A DNA stretch of 64,000 nucleotides from Photobacterium salinisoli (GTDB taxonomy: Bacteria; Pseudomonadota; Gammaproteobacteria; Enterobacterales; Vibrionaceae), in NCBI RefSeq assembly GCF_003614885.1, contig NZ_QZMS01000007.1, forward strand, positions 1,550,001 through 1,614,000. The letters are read 5' to 3'. The translations under genes were made by a program, and so were the position numbers. The first letter of the stretch is position 1; every line of letters starts with the position of its first letter. The notes under the pieces were generated by a model. The model searched no databases, was not told where the DNA came from, and worked only from the letters and a program-made list of their open reading frames with translations. This document shows positions 54,460-63,053 of this stretch, piece after piece.

Positions 54460-55380
54460 TTAGTAGCGGATTTTCGGATCGATATACGCCAGGACAATAT
54501 CAACAATTGCGTTGAACAGAATGGTCAGCGTACCGATCAGAATAGTAATACCAAGCACCAGTGAATAATCACGGTTGAAAGCTGCATTCACGAACAGCTT
54601 ACCAATTCCCGGCAGACCGAAGATGGTTTCAATCACCACAGAGCCTGTGATAATACCGACGAAAGCCGGGCCCATGTATGAGACAACGGGCAACAAAGCC
54701 GGCTTGAGCGCATGCTTCACTATGATATACGGATAGCTCAGACCTTTAGCACGGGCGGTACGGATAAAGTTACTGTTCAGTGTTTCGATCATGCTGCCAC
54801 GGGTTATACGGGCAAATGTCGCCACATACAGCAGCGCCATACCCAACATAGGCAGCAGCATGAATTTAACCGAGCCATCCTGCCAGCCGCCGGCAGGCAA
54901 CCATTGCATGTTGATCGAAAAGATATAAATAAGGACAGGTGCCAGAATAAAGGATGGCATCACTACCCCGGCCATGGCCGTTGACATGATCAGGTAATCA
55001 AGCCAGGTATTCTGTTTGAGTGCAGCCAGAGTACCGACAGTCACACCCATCACCAGTGCAAACACAAAGGCAAAGAAACCAATTTTTGCAGAAACAGGCA
55101 GAGCATCCTGAACCAGCTCATTCACGCTGAAATCTTTATATTTAAAAGACGGGCCAAAGTCGCCCTGCAGAATATTACCCAGGTAGGTGGTGTACTGTTC
55201 GAAAACAGGTTTATCCAGACCATACTTAGCTTCGATATTTGCCATTACTTCCGGCGGAAGTGGGCGCTCACTTGAGAACGGATTACCCGGCGCGAAGCGC
55301 ATCAGGAAAAATGAGATTGTGATCAGAACCAACAGCGTTGGGATCGCCTCAAAAATCCGTTTTGCAACAAATTTAATCAT
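54460..55380 (-). CDS. oppB: Oligopeptide ABC transporter permease OppB
   Basis: OppB is the other permease, with 306 aa and six helices. The first helix is FEAIPTLLVLITISFFLMRF. The EAA-like loop carries RTARAKGLSYPYIIVKHALKPAL. It lies 101 bases after oppA, behind a hairpin that may reduce its expression relative to the binding protein. Confidence 0.97.
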   Translation of the reverse strand: MIKFVAKRIFEAIPTLLVLITISFFLMRFAPGNPFSSERPLPPEVMANIEAKYGLDKPVFEQYTTYLGNILQGDFGPSFKYKDFSVNELVQDALPVSAKIGFFAFVFALVMGVTVGTLAALKQNTWLDYLIMSTAMAGVVMPSFILAPVLIYIFSINMQWLPAGGWQDGSVKFMLLPMLGMALLYVATFARITRGSMIETLNSNFIRTARAKGLSYPYIIVKHALKPALLPVVSYMGPAFVGIITGSVVIETIFGLPGIGKLFVNAAFNRDYSLVLGITILIGTLTILFNAIVDIVLAYIDPKIRY

Positions 55381-55413
55381 AATTGTTACCGACTAATAGC
55401 TGTGACAGAATTG

Positions 55414-55449
55414 CCGCACCTCCTCACCCTGCTTGAGGAGAAGATGCGG
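55414..55449 (-). terminator. Intercistronic hairpin between oppA and oppB
   Basis: A 7-bp core stem (CTCCTCA with TGAGGAG) is enclosed by a CCGCA/TGCGG pair. No T run follows, so a processing or partial-termination element that favours oppA over the rest is more likely than full termination. Confidence 0.55.
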
Positions 55450-55481
55450 GCTAGTCTTATATTTTTGATTCTTGCTGTTTA

Positions 55482-57113
55482 TTATTCAGCAATGATGTAC
55501 ATGTCTTTGGTGAACATCTTGTCTTCCGCATTATTACGTGGGTAACCACCCACTTTCGGGTTCACAAGACGTGCTTTCACGTACTGATAGATAGGCGCGA
55601 TAGGCATATCCTTCGCCAGCAATTTCTCAGCTTCGACATACAGCGCTTCACGCTCAGCATCAGAGGTTGTCTCTAGTGCTTTAGCCATGATGTCGTCGTA
55701 CGCTTTGCTGTGATAGCGAGGATCGTTAGATGTGTTGTTGCTTTGCATCAGAGACAGGAAGCTCGATGCTTCATTATAGTCGCCACACCAACCGGCACGG
55801 GTGACAGAGAAGTTACCCTGACGACGGTTGTCCAGGTAGGTTTTCCACTCCTGGTTTTCCAGCTCAGCGGTTACACCCAGGCTCTTCTTCCACATTGAGG
55901 CGATGGCAACTGCAATTTTCTTGTGGTTTTCTGAAGTGTTATAGAGCAGCGTAAAGTTCAGCGGATTGCTGCTGTCAAAGCCTGCTTCTTTCAGCAATTC
56001 TTTGGCTTTTGCCACACGCTCTTTTTGCGTCATACCAGCATATTCTGGCGCAACCGGATCAAAGCCTGCGGTAATTTCTGGTGTCAGGAAGTAAGCCGGT
56101 TTCTGGCCCTGACCCAGCAGTGCTTTGGTGATGATGTCACGGTCAATCGCAAAAGACAGGGCTTTACGTACACGTACATCATCAAATGGTGCCTTCGCGT
56201 TATTAAAGCCGTAGTAGTAAGAACACAGGTTACCAGAGATAGCCACATCTTCAGGATGTTCTTTTTCCAGACGACGGAAATGCTCATTCGGCAATTCGTT
56301 AGTGATATCAATTTCGCCGGCCAGGAAGCGGTTCATTTCAGCAACCTGGTTTTCGATAGGCAGGTAAGTCACTTTGTCGATGACTGTGTGCTCGTTATCC
56401 CAGTAGTAAGGGTTACGCTTCATTTCGATGCGTTCATTCACTACCCAGTTGTCCAGCACATAGGCGCCGTTACCCACAAAATTTTCTGGCTTGGTCCAGT
56501 CATCACCAAATTTTTCAACCACTTTCTGGTTGACGGGTTTCACTGTGGTGTGGCCCATCATCTTAACGAAGTAAGGAACGGCCTGCTCAAGCTCAATACG
56601 CAGTGTGTTGTCATCTTGTGCAAAAACACCCAGAGCGTCTTTATCTTTCTTTCCGGCAATGATGTCGGCGGCATTCTTCATGGTAGTCATTTCCAGATAC
56701 CATGAATAAGGGGAAGCAGTCGCAGGATCTACGGCACGCTTGAAACTGTAAACGAAGTCACCGGCGGTGACAGGATCACCGTTTGACCATTTAGCATCTT
56801 TGCGCAGGTGGAAAATAAACGTGCGGTTATCTTTGGTTTCCCAGCTTTCAGCAACACCTGGAACTGTATTTCCGTCACCATCCTGGTTAACCAGACCTTC
56901 CAGCAGATCGCGAATAACGTGGGACTCCGGCACACCTTCCGTTTTGTGCGGGTCGATAGAAGCAACCTCAGTACCATTTCCGCGTACCAGTTCTTGCTTC
57001 TCAGCCAGTTTCACACCAGCTGGTACATTTGCGGCCATTGCAGAAAATGAAGCAGCTGCAACAGAAACACCCGCGCCAAGCAGAAGTGCCTGAGTAATTT
57101 TGTTCTTAAACAT
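55482..57113 (-). CDS. oppA: Periplasmic oligopeptide-binding protein OppA
   Basis: OppA is the soluble receptor of the oligopeptide importer, of the SBP_bac_5 family. The signal peptide covers residues 1-28 (cleavage at AMA-AN). Family blocks are AESWETKDNRTFIFHLRKDAKWSNGDPVTAGDFVYSFKRA in the first lobe and VRKALSFAIDRDIITKALLGQG in the second. Length 543 aa equals E. coli OppA. ATG follows GGAGAT. It is the first gene of the operon; its promoter lies in the following AT-rich region. Confidence 0.98.
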   Translation of the reverse strand: MFKNKITQALLLGAGVSVAAASFSAMAANVPAGVKLAEKQELVRGNGTEVASIDPHKTEGVPESHVIRDLLEGLVNQDGDGNTVPGVAESWETKDNRTFIFHLRKDAKWSNGDPVTAGDFVYSFKRAVDPATASPYSWYLEMTTMKNAADIIAGKKDKDALGVFAQDDNTLRIELEQAVPYFVKMMGHTTVKPVNQKVVEKFGDDWTKPENFVGNGAYVLDNWVVNERIEMKRNPYYWDNEHTVIDKVTYLPIENQVAEMNRFLAGEIDITNELPNEHFRRLEKEHPEDVAISGNLCSYYYGFNNAKAPFDDVRVRKALSFAIDRDIITKALLGQGQKPAYFLTPEITAGFDPVAPEYAGMTQKERVAKAKELLKEAGFDSSNPLNFTLLYNTSENHKKIAVAIASMWKKSLGVTAELENQEWKTYLDNRRQGNFSVTRAGWCGDYNEASSFLSLMQSNNTSNDPRYHSKAYDDIMAKALETTSDAEREALYVEAEKLLAKDMPIAPIYQYVKARLVNPKVGGYPRNNAEDKMFTKDMYIIAE

Positions 57114-57522
57114 GCATTATCTCCAATACATTATTTCATTGCGTCCATGACTTTCTCCGACCTGGTTAACAATAACCGTTTTCATGCATTGTTATTCCAA
57201 TTAACAACAATGAAACAGCCGAAGAATTGGTTGAAAACTTTAACAGTAACTAACAATATTTGCCATAAAATCATCACAAAACAGAGAACACACCTCATAA
57301 AAATGACAAATAAAGATGAAAAATTCGATTGAAAATACACAGACAGATATTTTATCCACTTTATTCAGTGTTAACAGTTAATATAGCTAAACATACTGAT
57401 AACATGAATAACCGTGCAATTTAATGGCATAACAAATCAATTTATTGCCATTTTATATGGTGATCAATTCAATTTTCACAAATATGCAACCTGTAACTTT
57501 CAGAAGCATGACCGAAAGCAAT
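57114..57522. promoter_or_regulatory. oppA upstream region
   Basis: About 400 AT-rich bases hold the oppA promoter and leader. I see no gene or clear operator in it. An amino-acid regulator such as Lrp would be a reasonable candidate but no good box was found. Confidence 0.4.
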
Positions 57523-57549
57523 AAAAAAAGCGCCAAAAATGACGCTTTT
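57523..57549 (-). terminator. Terminator of the 57-codon gene
   Basis: AAAAGCGTC / GGCGCTTTT stem followed on the minus strand by seven T, 18 bases past the small ORF. Confidence 0.75.
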
Positions 57550-57566
57550 CGAATGCAAAATAATGG

Positions 57567-57740
57567 CTATTTTCGCTCTGATTCCGTTCTTAACTGTGAG
57601 TGGTTGTCATCCAAGGTCTCACTTTTCCGATCTTGCTGCATGTCACGATCATCGTGTATGTGATCAGAAAATGGGTCTCTAACGCCCGCTTCTTCCAGAA
57701 TCTGTTTCACTCGTCTGTTCGATACGCGTCTGTGCTTCAT
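57567..57740 (-). CDS. Small basic/acidic hypothetical protein (57 aa)
   Basis: I do not recognise this protein. ATG 57740 is preceded by an excellent AGGAGGGGG five bases or less away, and a terminator follows the stop, so expression is likely. The N-terminal third is basic (KHRRVSNRRVKQILEEAG) and resembles a short helix that could bind nucleic acid. The rest is very hydrophilic, rich in Asp, Arg, Gln and Ser (DHIHDDRDMQQDRKSE). There is no signal peptide or cysteine. It stands alone between oppA and the porin. Confidence 0.6.
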   Translation of the reverse strand: MKHRRVSNRRVKQILEEAGVRDPFSDHIHDDRDMQQDRKSETLDDNHSQLRTESERK

Positions 57741-58104
57741 ACCCCCTCCTTTACTAAAACAGAAAATCAATGAGTCATTTACTGTATTAAGATTTCAGGT
57801 TGGTAAAAACAATTATGCCTTCATTATTGGCGCAATTATTGCCACGGCTTTTTGCCGCAGATATTAACTATGGCACAAAATTTCATGCTCTGCCGGAGGC
57901 AGGTTTTAAGAACAAAAGCGCATAAAAAAAACGCTGTTAGATTTTGTTTTCACATCCCCATTTCAACGCAATTTTCAAGTATCTCAGCCAGATTTTTAGC
58001 GCTAATATCACCGATATTGGCAGGGCTATTCTACTGGCCGCAGTGAAGGCAAATGCCAATCAACCTGTTCCTGAATATTTCCGTTAGTGATCGAGAGTGC
58101 AACT
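57741..58104. other. Intergenic stretch between two small ORFs
   Basis: This region contains only short ORFs without ribosome sites (for example 36 codons from 57815). A promoter for the 57-aa gene must lie at its left edge and one for the 33-aa ORF at its right. Confidence 0.35.
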
Positions 58105-58206
58105 ATGAGACCAGCCGGCGGCGCATCACGCCCCAGCCCTTCACGAGTCCGTCATGGCTACATGCCACCAGCGCGTAAAGTGAAAGAAGAAGAAGGTATT
58201 AAGTAA
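58105..58206 (+). CDS. Candidate small basic protein (33 aa)
   Basis: A 33-codon ORF starting at ATG 58105, with GAGAG seven bases upstream, reads MRPAGGASRPSPSRVRHGYM and ends KVKEEEGIK. It is rich in Pro, Arg and Ser, with a charged tail. A strong terminator follows 35 bases after the stop. I know no homologue, and its size makes chance possible; the ribosome site plus the terminator are the main support. Confidence 0.45.
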   Translation: MRPAGGASRPSPSRVRHGYMPPARKVKEEEGIK

Positions 58207-58241
58207 GCATTTAAGAGTTTTTGTCTGCTCTTAAGCTAATG

Positions 58242-58274
58242 AAATAGCCCCAGATTTGGGGCTATTTTTTGTTT
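58242..58274 (+). terminator. Terminator behind the 33-codon ORF
   Basis: AAATAGCCCCA / TGGGGCTATTT stem with a short loop, followed by T residues. Confidence 0.88.
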
Positions 58275-58310
58275 TGTACTTTATTCGTTTGTAACCTGCT
58301 GATAAACATA

Positions 58311-58334
58311 AACCCGGCACCATGGCACCGGGTT
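58311..58334 (-). terminator. Probable terminator of the porin gene
   Basis: AACCCGG / CCGGGTT stem 45 bases after the porin stop, with only a moderate T-rich tail on the minus strand. Confidence 0.65.
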
Positions 58335-58378
58335 CAAAGGCAGTAGTACTTGCAAGTTACGAACTGCTGTTACGTTTC

Positions 58379-59389
58379 TTAGAAGTAAACGTAGTAACCA
58401 AGAACGATTTTATTATCGCCATCGACAATTTTGGTGTCGTATCCGTTGCCAGTGTTAGCATCTTCATAGGCAATTGTAGCACCGTCATTGTAAGCGTATT
58501 CCAGGAACGCTTTAGACCAGCTGTTTACTTTATACGTTGTACCAACATAGATTTGAGTAAAATCTTCTTCCAAACCGTTGCTTACATCGTAATTTACAAA
58601 TTCATAACCAGCGTAAGCATTTACTTGGCTATTGAAGCTATATACACCTGACAGCTGATAACCATCCATGTCGATTGAATCGCTGTTGCTCTTATCTTCG
58701 ATAGAACCGTTCAGATAAGTGAAGGCAATACCAGCAGCCCCCATAGTGTATTCTGCAGTAACCTCAGCATGTGTGTTTTTCACATCGCGGCCGCCAGCAT
58801 CAGCAAAAGCAGCAGCGGAAACTACACCACCACCAGCATGCAGGTTGAGATTACCAAAAGAAGTACCAACGAAGAACTCAGTTGCTTCTGGGTTTGCACG
58901 ATCTTCAGACATGTTGTACGCAGAGTTAATCCAGAAAGACTCACCTTCGTAAACGTACTTGATCATTGAGTCTAGCTTACCGCCAGTTACAGCTTCAGAG
59001 ATGAAACCAATTGGCGCACCACCATAGTAGTTAGAGTAATCAGCACCCCAAACGTCATCTGCTGGCGTAGTCTGGAAACCAAAGCTGACTTTACCGTAAT
59101 TAGTTTCAACACCACCAAAGTGCAGACGGCTCTGAATATCGCCAGTCATGCCTACTTCGTATTGACCAAAAACGCTAACATCATTATTTACGGCAAATTT
59201 TGCTTTTACACCTGTTCGGGAGCTTCCTGCATCCAGTTTAGTGTCTTTGTCTTCTTCTTGTTTGAAAACGGTACGAATCTGGCCATACAGCTCTACGTAT
59301 TTGCCTTCTTCGTTAACCAGCTCATAAGCATTCGCTGTGTTGGCAATCAATAAGGTAGGGATTGCTACTGCTAAAAGTGTCTTTTTCAT
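58379..59389 (-). CDS. Gram-negative general porin
   Basis: This outer-membrane trimeric porin has 336 aa. The start is ATG 59389 (MKKTLLAVAIPTLL) with AGGA seven bases upstream; an in-frame extension upstream is not signal-like. A signal peptide spans residues 1-21 (cleavage ANA-YE). The first strand reads KYVELYGQIRTVF, followed by alternating strands, the L3-type acidic stretch, and a C-terminal strand ending in Phe (LGYYVYF), the BAM recognition signature. It resembles vibrio OmpU/OmpH-type porins, but the precise orthologue is uncertain. Confidence 0.92.
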   Translation of the reverse strand: MKKTLLAVAIPTLLIANTANAYELVNEEGKYVELYGQIRTVFKQEEDKDTKLDAGSSRTGVKAKFAVNNDVSVFGQYEVGMTGDIQSRLHFGGVETNYGKVSFGFQTTPADDVWGADYSNYYGGAPIGFISEAVTGGKLDSMIKYVYEGESFWINSAYNMSEDRANPEATEFFVGTSFGNLNLHAGGGVVSAAAFADAGGRDVKNTHAEVTAEYTMGAAGIAFTYLNGSIEDKSNSDSIDMDGYQLSGVYSFNSQVNAYAGYEFVNYDVSNGLEEDFTQIYVGTTYKVNSWSKAFLEYAYNDGATIAYEDANTGNGYDTKIVDGDNKIVLGYYVYF

Positions 59390-59961
59390 TTTACATTCCT
59401 GTAACGATTTTATGTTATTTGGCCCCATCCAAGGACGACAAAAACTTAACAGGCACTGAACAGTGGTGCAACAGAACATTTCAACAGGAATGTAACAAGC
59501 CAGCATAAAAATCCACCAATCCAACAAGTGTGATCACGATCCACCATGAATAAATACTCACGCAATTAAAATAAATACCCAAATGATACGCGTTACATTG
59601 AATGAGGCTTATCATTCCATTCACAAACCTGAACCTAAGCTTAATATTTTTTGGTTATAAGTTTTAATAAATAGGAACAAAAAAGATATAAATATTTTTT
59701 TGAACTTTATGAATTAGCGGTTACCCGGCTACATAAAAAAAGTGTCATTTTTCACCCTTCACGTTGTTAATACTGTGTTTACAAACATGGATAGAGCAAA
59801 ATTTCGCCTGCATGATGAGAGACTGGTTTTATACACTTGATATGCATTTTTCCGGGAAATATATGCATTTCAGATGAATATGAAATAACACCAGAAAGCA
59901 GAATACTGGGTGAAAAGTATAAAATGACGAAAAAATAAGAAAGGTTTCACTAAGGCGGGAA
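59390..59961. promoter_or_regulatory. Long AT-rich porin upstream region with a repeated element
   Basis: About 570 bases without a supported gene. Two copies of ATATGCATTT (59840-59849 and 59861-59870) lie exactly 21 bp, two helical turns, apart, which suggests a regulator binding site. The porin promoter and leader occupy the left part. Confidence 0.4.
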
Positions 59962-60019
59962 GATTAATAGGTGTTTATCTCTACACTGAGACAGACGATG
60001 GAAGACACACCTATTAATC
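59962..60019. repeat. 13-bp perfect inverted repeat with nested hairpin
   Basis: The arms GATTAATAGGTGT and ACACCTATTAATC are separated by 32 bases, which contain a second small stem (TCTC/GAGA). It stands 15 bases after the moaE stop. It may terminate the moa operon or be a palindromic element; there is no T run directly after it. Confidence 0.7.
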
Positions 60020-60033
60020 AGAGTATTTAACAG

Positions 60034-60489
60034 TTATTTTTGCCAGCGCTGCCTGGCTTGCTGATCTGTTTCACGGGCATCGACCCAGTTTGTTTCACCT
60101 TCCCTGACCTCTTTCTTCCAGAAAGGCGCCTCGGTTTTCAGGTAATCCATAATGAATTCACAGGCTTGAAACGCTGCTCCCCGGTGCGCACTGGATACAC
60201 CGACAAACACAATCTGATCCCCCGATTCCAACTGGCCAACGCGATGAATCACAGTGGCAGCCAAAACCGGCCAGCGTGATTTCGCTTGTTCAACAATGGA
60301 TAACAACGACTTTTCCGTCATCCCGGGATAATGTTCCAGCGTCAGGCTCGACACGGATTCGCCCAGGTTCATATCTCTCACTTTTCCAACGAAAGTCACT
60401 ACCGCGCCAGCCTGATTTCCTTCGGCTAAGGCTTCATACTCTTCGGCGACACTGAAATTCTCGGCCTGTACCAGAATTTTATCTGTCAT
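60034..60489 (-). CDS. moaE: Molybdopterin synthase catalytic subunit
   Basis: MoaE with MoaD puts two sulfurs on precursor Z to make molybdopterin. The blocks GAVVTFVGKVRDMNLGE, LEHYPGM, HRVGQLESGDQIVFVGVSSAHR and PFWKKE (catalytic Lys region) are present. Length 151 aa (E. coli 150). It starts 3 bases after moaD. Confidence 0.98.
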   Translation of the reverse strand: MTDKILVQAENFSVAEEYEALAEGNQAGAVVTFVGKVRDMNLGESVSSLTLEHYPGMTEKSLLSIVEQAKSRWPVLAATVIHRVGQLESGDQIVFVGVSSAHRGAAFQACEFIMDYLKTEAPFWKKEVREGETNWVDARETDQQARQRWQK

Positions 60490-60492
60490 CTT

Positions 60493-60738
60493 TTACCCTC
60501 CGGTAACCGGTGGAAAAAAGGCCACTTCGTCACCATTATTCAGTTGAGTATCCAACGGGCAGATGGTTTGATTGACGGCCACCAGCAATTTATCGTTATC
60601 CAGTGCCAGCGCCCATTTCTCACCGCGCGACGACAAAAATGCACGTAAATCTTCAGCTGTTGAATACTCAAATGGCAGTTGCAACTGATCTTCACCGATC
60701 AACTCACGCACTTGCGCAAAAAATAACACTGTGATCAT
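60493..60738 (-). CDS. moaD: Molybdopterin synthase sulfur-carrier subunit
   Basis: MoaD is a ubiquitin-like sulfur carrier, thiocarboxylated at its C-terminal Gly-Gly (here FFPPVTGG). 81 aa, the family norm. Its start overlaps the moaC stop as ATGA. Confidence 0.98.
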   Translation of the reverse strand: MITVLFFAQVRELIGEDQLQLPFEYSTAEDLRAFLSSRGEKWALALDNDKLLVAVNQTICPLDTQLNNGDEVAFFPPVTGG

Positions 60739-61235
60739 AGTCCCTCTCCTTGGCTCTCCGCTGTTACCTGAAAATCGCCGGATTTTCCGCCGCGTTTTTC
60801 CAGTAACCTGACAGGGCCGATGACCATGTCTTTCTGTACCGCTTTACACATATCATAAATGGTCAATGCCGCCACCGATGCTGCCGTCAGTGCTTCCATT
60901 TCAACGCCGGTTTTCCCTGCCAACTTACAGGTAGACACAATACGTACCCGGTTCAGTTCAGGCTGAGCCTCTAACTGAACTTCGACTTTCGAGAGCAGCA
61001 GTGGATGGCAAAGGGGGATCAGATCCCAGGTTTTCTTTGCCGCCTGAATGCCGGCAATTCTGGCAGTCGCGAACACATCGCCTTTGTGATGCTGGCCGGA
61101 GACTATCAATTGCAGTGTTTTATCCGACATAGTGACGAAAGCTTCTGCTTTCGCTTCACGAACGGTTTCAGCTTTTTCCGATACGTCCACCATGTTCGCT
61201 TCGCCGGACGCATTAATGTGAGTCAGTTCTGTCAT
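60735..61235 (-). CDS. moaC: Cyclic pyranopterin monophosphate synthase
   Basis: MoaC works with MoaA to turn GTP into precursor Z. Conserved blocks are [34 protein letters not shown] and the active-site [22 protein letters not shown]. Length 166 aa. No moaB lies between moaA and moaC. Confidence 0.98.
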   Translation of the reverse strand: MTELTHINASGEANMVDVSEKAETVREAKAEAFVTMSDKTLQLIVSGQHHKGDVFATARIAGIQAAKKTWDLIPLCHPLLLSKVEVQLEAQPELNRVRIVSTCKLAGKTGVEMEALTAASVAALTIYDMCKAVQKDMVIGPVRLLEKRGGKSGDFQVTAESQGEGL

Positions 61236-61271
61236 GAGTTTCTCTTTAATATTGAATCAGGGAAAACTGCG

Positions 61272-62261
61272 TTAGCCGCCAATAGAAGCCAGATGAGGCG
61301 TCATACCCGTAATGCCATCCTCTAGGTAATGACTGACGGATTTTTCTGTCAGTCCCCCCCGGATTCTGGCAATCAGCGCATCGTGCTGATTATCGCTGGC
61401 CAATAAATCCCGCAGTTCAACACCATGATCACCGAACAAACAAAGGTGCAGCTTACCCCGCGCCGAGACTCTCAACCGGTTGCAAGTTGTACAAAAGCCT
61501 TTTTCATAAGGCATGATCAGACCAATCTCACCCAGATAATCAGGATGATAAAATACCTGCGCAGGACCATCGTTCAATCCGCGGGGTTTAAGTAACCAGC
61601 CATTGGCTATCAGCGTATTACGAATACTGACACCGGATACATGACGTTGCCTGAACAGCTCATCCATCTCGCCTGTCTGCATGAGTTCAATAAAGCGAAG
61701 CTGAATGCGGCGATCTTTTATCCATGCCAGAAACTGTGGTAACTGTTCGGCATTCATGCCTTTGAGCAATACAGTATTTACTTTGATCTGCTCGTAGCCG
61801 GCTTCAAAGGCTGCATCGATACCACGCATCACCTGATGAAACAGATTTTCACCGGTAATAAGATGGAACTGGCGGGGATCCAGACTATCGACACTGACAT
61901 TTATATTTGTCAGCCCGGCCTGACGCCATTGATGAACCTGCTTCTCCATCCGGTATCCATTCGTGGTGGTTGCCACTTTTTCGATACCAGGCTGTGAAGC
62001 GACAGTATGGATGATATCGGTAAAATCCCGTCGCAAGCTCGGTTCGCCGCCGGTAATCCTTACTTTGGTCGTACCGCAGTCAGCAAACGCCGACGTGACA
62101 CGGCGAATCTCGTCCAAGGTAAGGAAAGAGGGCTTTTTGCCATGCTCAGGATGATAGCCATCAGGCAGACAGTAAGTACACCTGAAGTTACAGACATCAG
62201 TGATTGACAGACGCAAATAATAGAATTTGCGCTGGAAGTTATCTTCAAATTGTTTCGCCAC
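61272..62261 (-). CDS. moaA: GTP 3',8-cyclase (radical SAM)
   Basis: MoaA opens molybdenum-cofactor synthesis from GTP. The radical-SAM cluster cysteines are C24, C28 and C31 (CNFRCTYC); the second cluster is formed by FCTTCNRLR and HLC near residues 257-274. The C-terminal Gly-Gly (ASIGG) needed for catalysis is present. The start is GTG 62261, preceded by AAAGG at 6 bases, giving 329 aa, identical in length to E. coli. An in-frame TTG at 62276 would add five residues. Confidence 0.97.
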   Translation of the reverse strand: MAKQFEDNFQRKFYYLRLSITDVCNFRCTYCLPDGYHPEHGKKPSFLTLDEIRRVTSAFADCGTTKVRITGGEPSLRRDFTDIIHTVASQPGIEKVATTTNGYRMEKQVHQWRQAGLTNINVSVDSLDPRQFHLITGENLFHQVMRGIDAAFEAGYEQIKVNTVLLKGMNAEQLPQFLAWIKDRRIQLRFIELMQTGEMDELFRQRHVSGVSIRNTLIANGWLLKPRGLNDGPAQVFYHPDYLGEIGLIMPYEKGFCTTCNRLRVSARGKLHLCLFGDHGVELRDLLASDNQHDALIARIRGGLTEKSVSHYLEDGITGMTPHLASIGG

Positions 62262-62267
62262 GGAACA

Positions 62268-62396
62268 CCTTTCCAAATACGGGAGGCCAGCTCATTTCTG
62301 AACTCACCCTGAGTGAAACCAGCACAGGCCGGTCACTGGCGACACCCTCTTATCATGGACGATTCCGTTATGTCTGCATGACTTAGAAGAGAGTCG
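62268..62396 (-). ncRNA. Probable molybdenum-cofactor (Moco) riboswitch in the moaA leader
   Basis: The moaA leader can fold into a multi-branched structure: an outer helix GCCAG/CTGGC encloses hairpins CCGGC/GCTGG and ACTCA/TGAGT plus a stem capped by a GAAA tetraloop. A further long helix (CTCTCTT with AAGAGGG) lies 5' of it. The conserved-looking GGCCTCCC and GGAAAGG end at the ribosome site of moaA. Moco RNA motifs are known before moaA in gammaproteobacteria and have a GNRA loop. The call is from memory of the motif, not a model search. Confidence 0.65.
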
Positions 62397-62619
62397 CTCG
62401 GAGTTTTGATGGCAGTTATGCGTCAGAATATTTTACAAAGAATTTTCACACTCTTCACAGAAAACACACAACAGCGTTGTAATTTCACATTACCAGAGTT
62501 TAGCTCTGATTGACAAATAATTGAGAATTACCTTTTTAAGTCTACCCCTAGCCCACAGAAGCGACAATACTACTAAGGAGTAGTCTCTTTTATCTGAGCG
62601 GATGTAGCAGGGAGGGGTT
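62397..62619. other. Intergenic promoter region between moaA and the 75-codon gene
   Basis: Divergent promoter region, AT-rich, with no further gene seen. Confidence 0.4.
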
Positions 62620-62847
62620 ATGTCGGACATTGTAGAATCTGCAACCGTTGAAGACATTGCTTTGTATCTACAACGGGAAGAAGGGATTGATGCCCATCTT
62701 GCCCGCAGTCAGGCCAAGCAGGTCATAGACAGCTTTACCGATATGAGAAGCAAAGGGTTAATCAAGGGCTGGTATTTTGACGAGCAAAATCATTTAGAAC
62801 TGTTACCCAGCGATGCTGCGATGAAAATCATCGCCAATCATAAGTAG
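62620..62847 (+). CDS. Small hypothetical protein (75 aa)
   Basis: I do not recognise this protein. ATG 62620 follows GGGAGGGG closely. The sequence is amphipathic and mostly helical (VEDIALYLQREEGIDAHLARSQAKQVIDSF), with a final beta-like stretch KGWYFDEQNHLELLPS. It has no signal peptide or cysteine, and looks like a small cytosolic domain with a DNA- or protein-binding feel. It lies in the same direction as the LON-domain gene, between moaA and that gene. Confidence 0.7.
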   Translation: MSDIVESATVEDIALYLQREEGIDAHLARSQAKQVIDSFTDMRSKGLIKGWYFDEQNHLELLPSDAAMKIIANHK

Positions 62848-62877
62848 GATTGCCGCAAACAGTTATGCTGCCTGTTC

Positions 62878-62911
62878 ATGCAATTTGCAGAGGGATATTT
62901 GCAATTTGCAA
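62878..62911. promoter_or_regulatory. Two LuxO-type boxes
   Basis: TTGCAATTTGCAA (62899-62911) is a perfect match to the LuxO consensus TTGCA-W3-TGCAA known from Vibrio qrr promoters. ATGCAATTTGCAG (62878-62890) matches except at both ends. Their centres are 21 bp apart. A third, degenerate half-site (ATTTGCA) lies at 62916-62922. They lie about 95-115 bases before a predicted sigma-54 start. Confidence 0.6.
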
Positions 62912-62972
62912 AGCGATTTGCATTTCAAAACGATGGCAAATTTATGACAAAGCTATACTGCATATGAAAATC

Positions 62973-62987
62973 CGGCATCCAATTTGC
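62973..62987 (+). promoter_or_regulatory. Candidate sigma-54 promoter of the LON-domain gene
   Basis: CGGCATC-N4-TTGC has the invariant GG and GC at the right spacing and a perfect -12 element, though three of seven bases in the -24 element deviate. Transcription would start near 62999, 55 bases before the ATG at 63054. Confidence 0.5.
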
Positions 62988-63053
62988 AGTGGGTATGTTA
63001 AGCAACGTCGATGAGACCAAGAACCAACTAAAATGAAAAAATTGGAGCCGACA

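Noticed and set aside
57815..57925. 36-codon ORF in the oppA-porin gap
   Set aside because: Only a poor ribosome site, no terminator and no recognisable composition.
57852..58046. 64-codon ORF in the same gap
   Set aside because: No ribosome site; low-complexity and overlapping frames.
62912..63053. Qrr small RNA behind the LuxO boxes
   Set aside because: I looked for the conserved CUGACGUUGUUAGUGAA-type core on both strands and found none.
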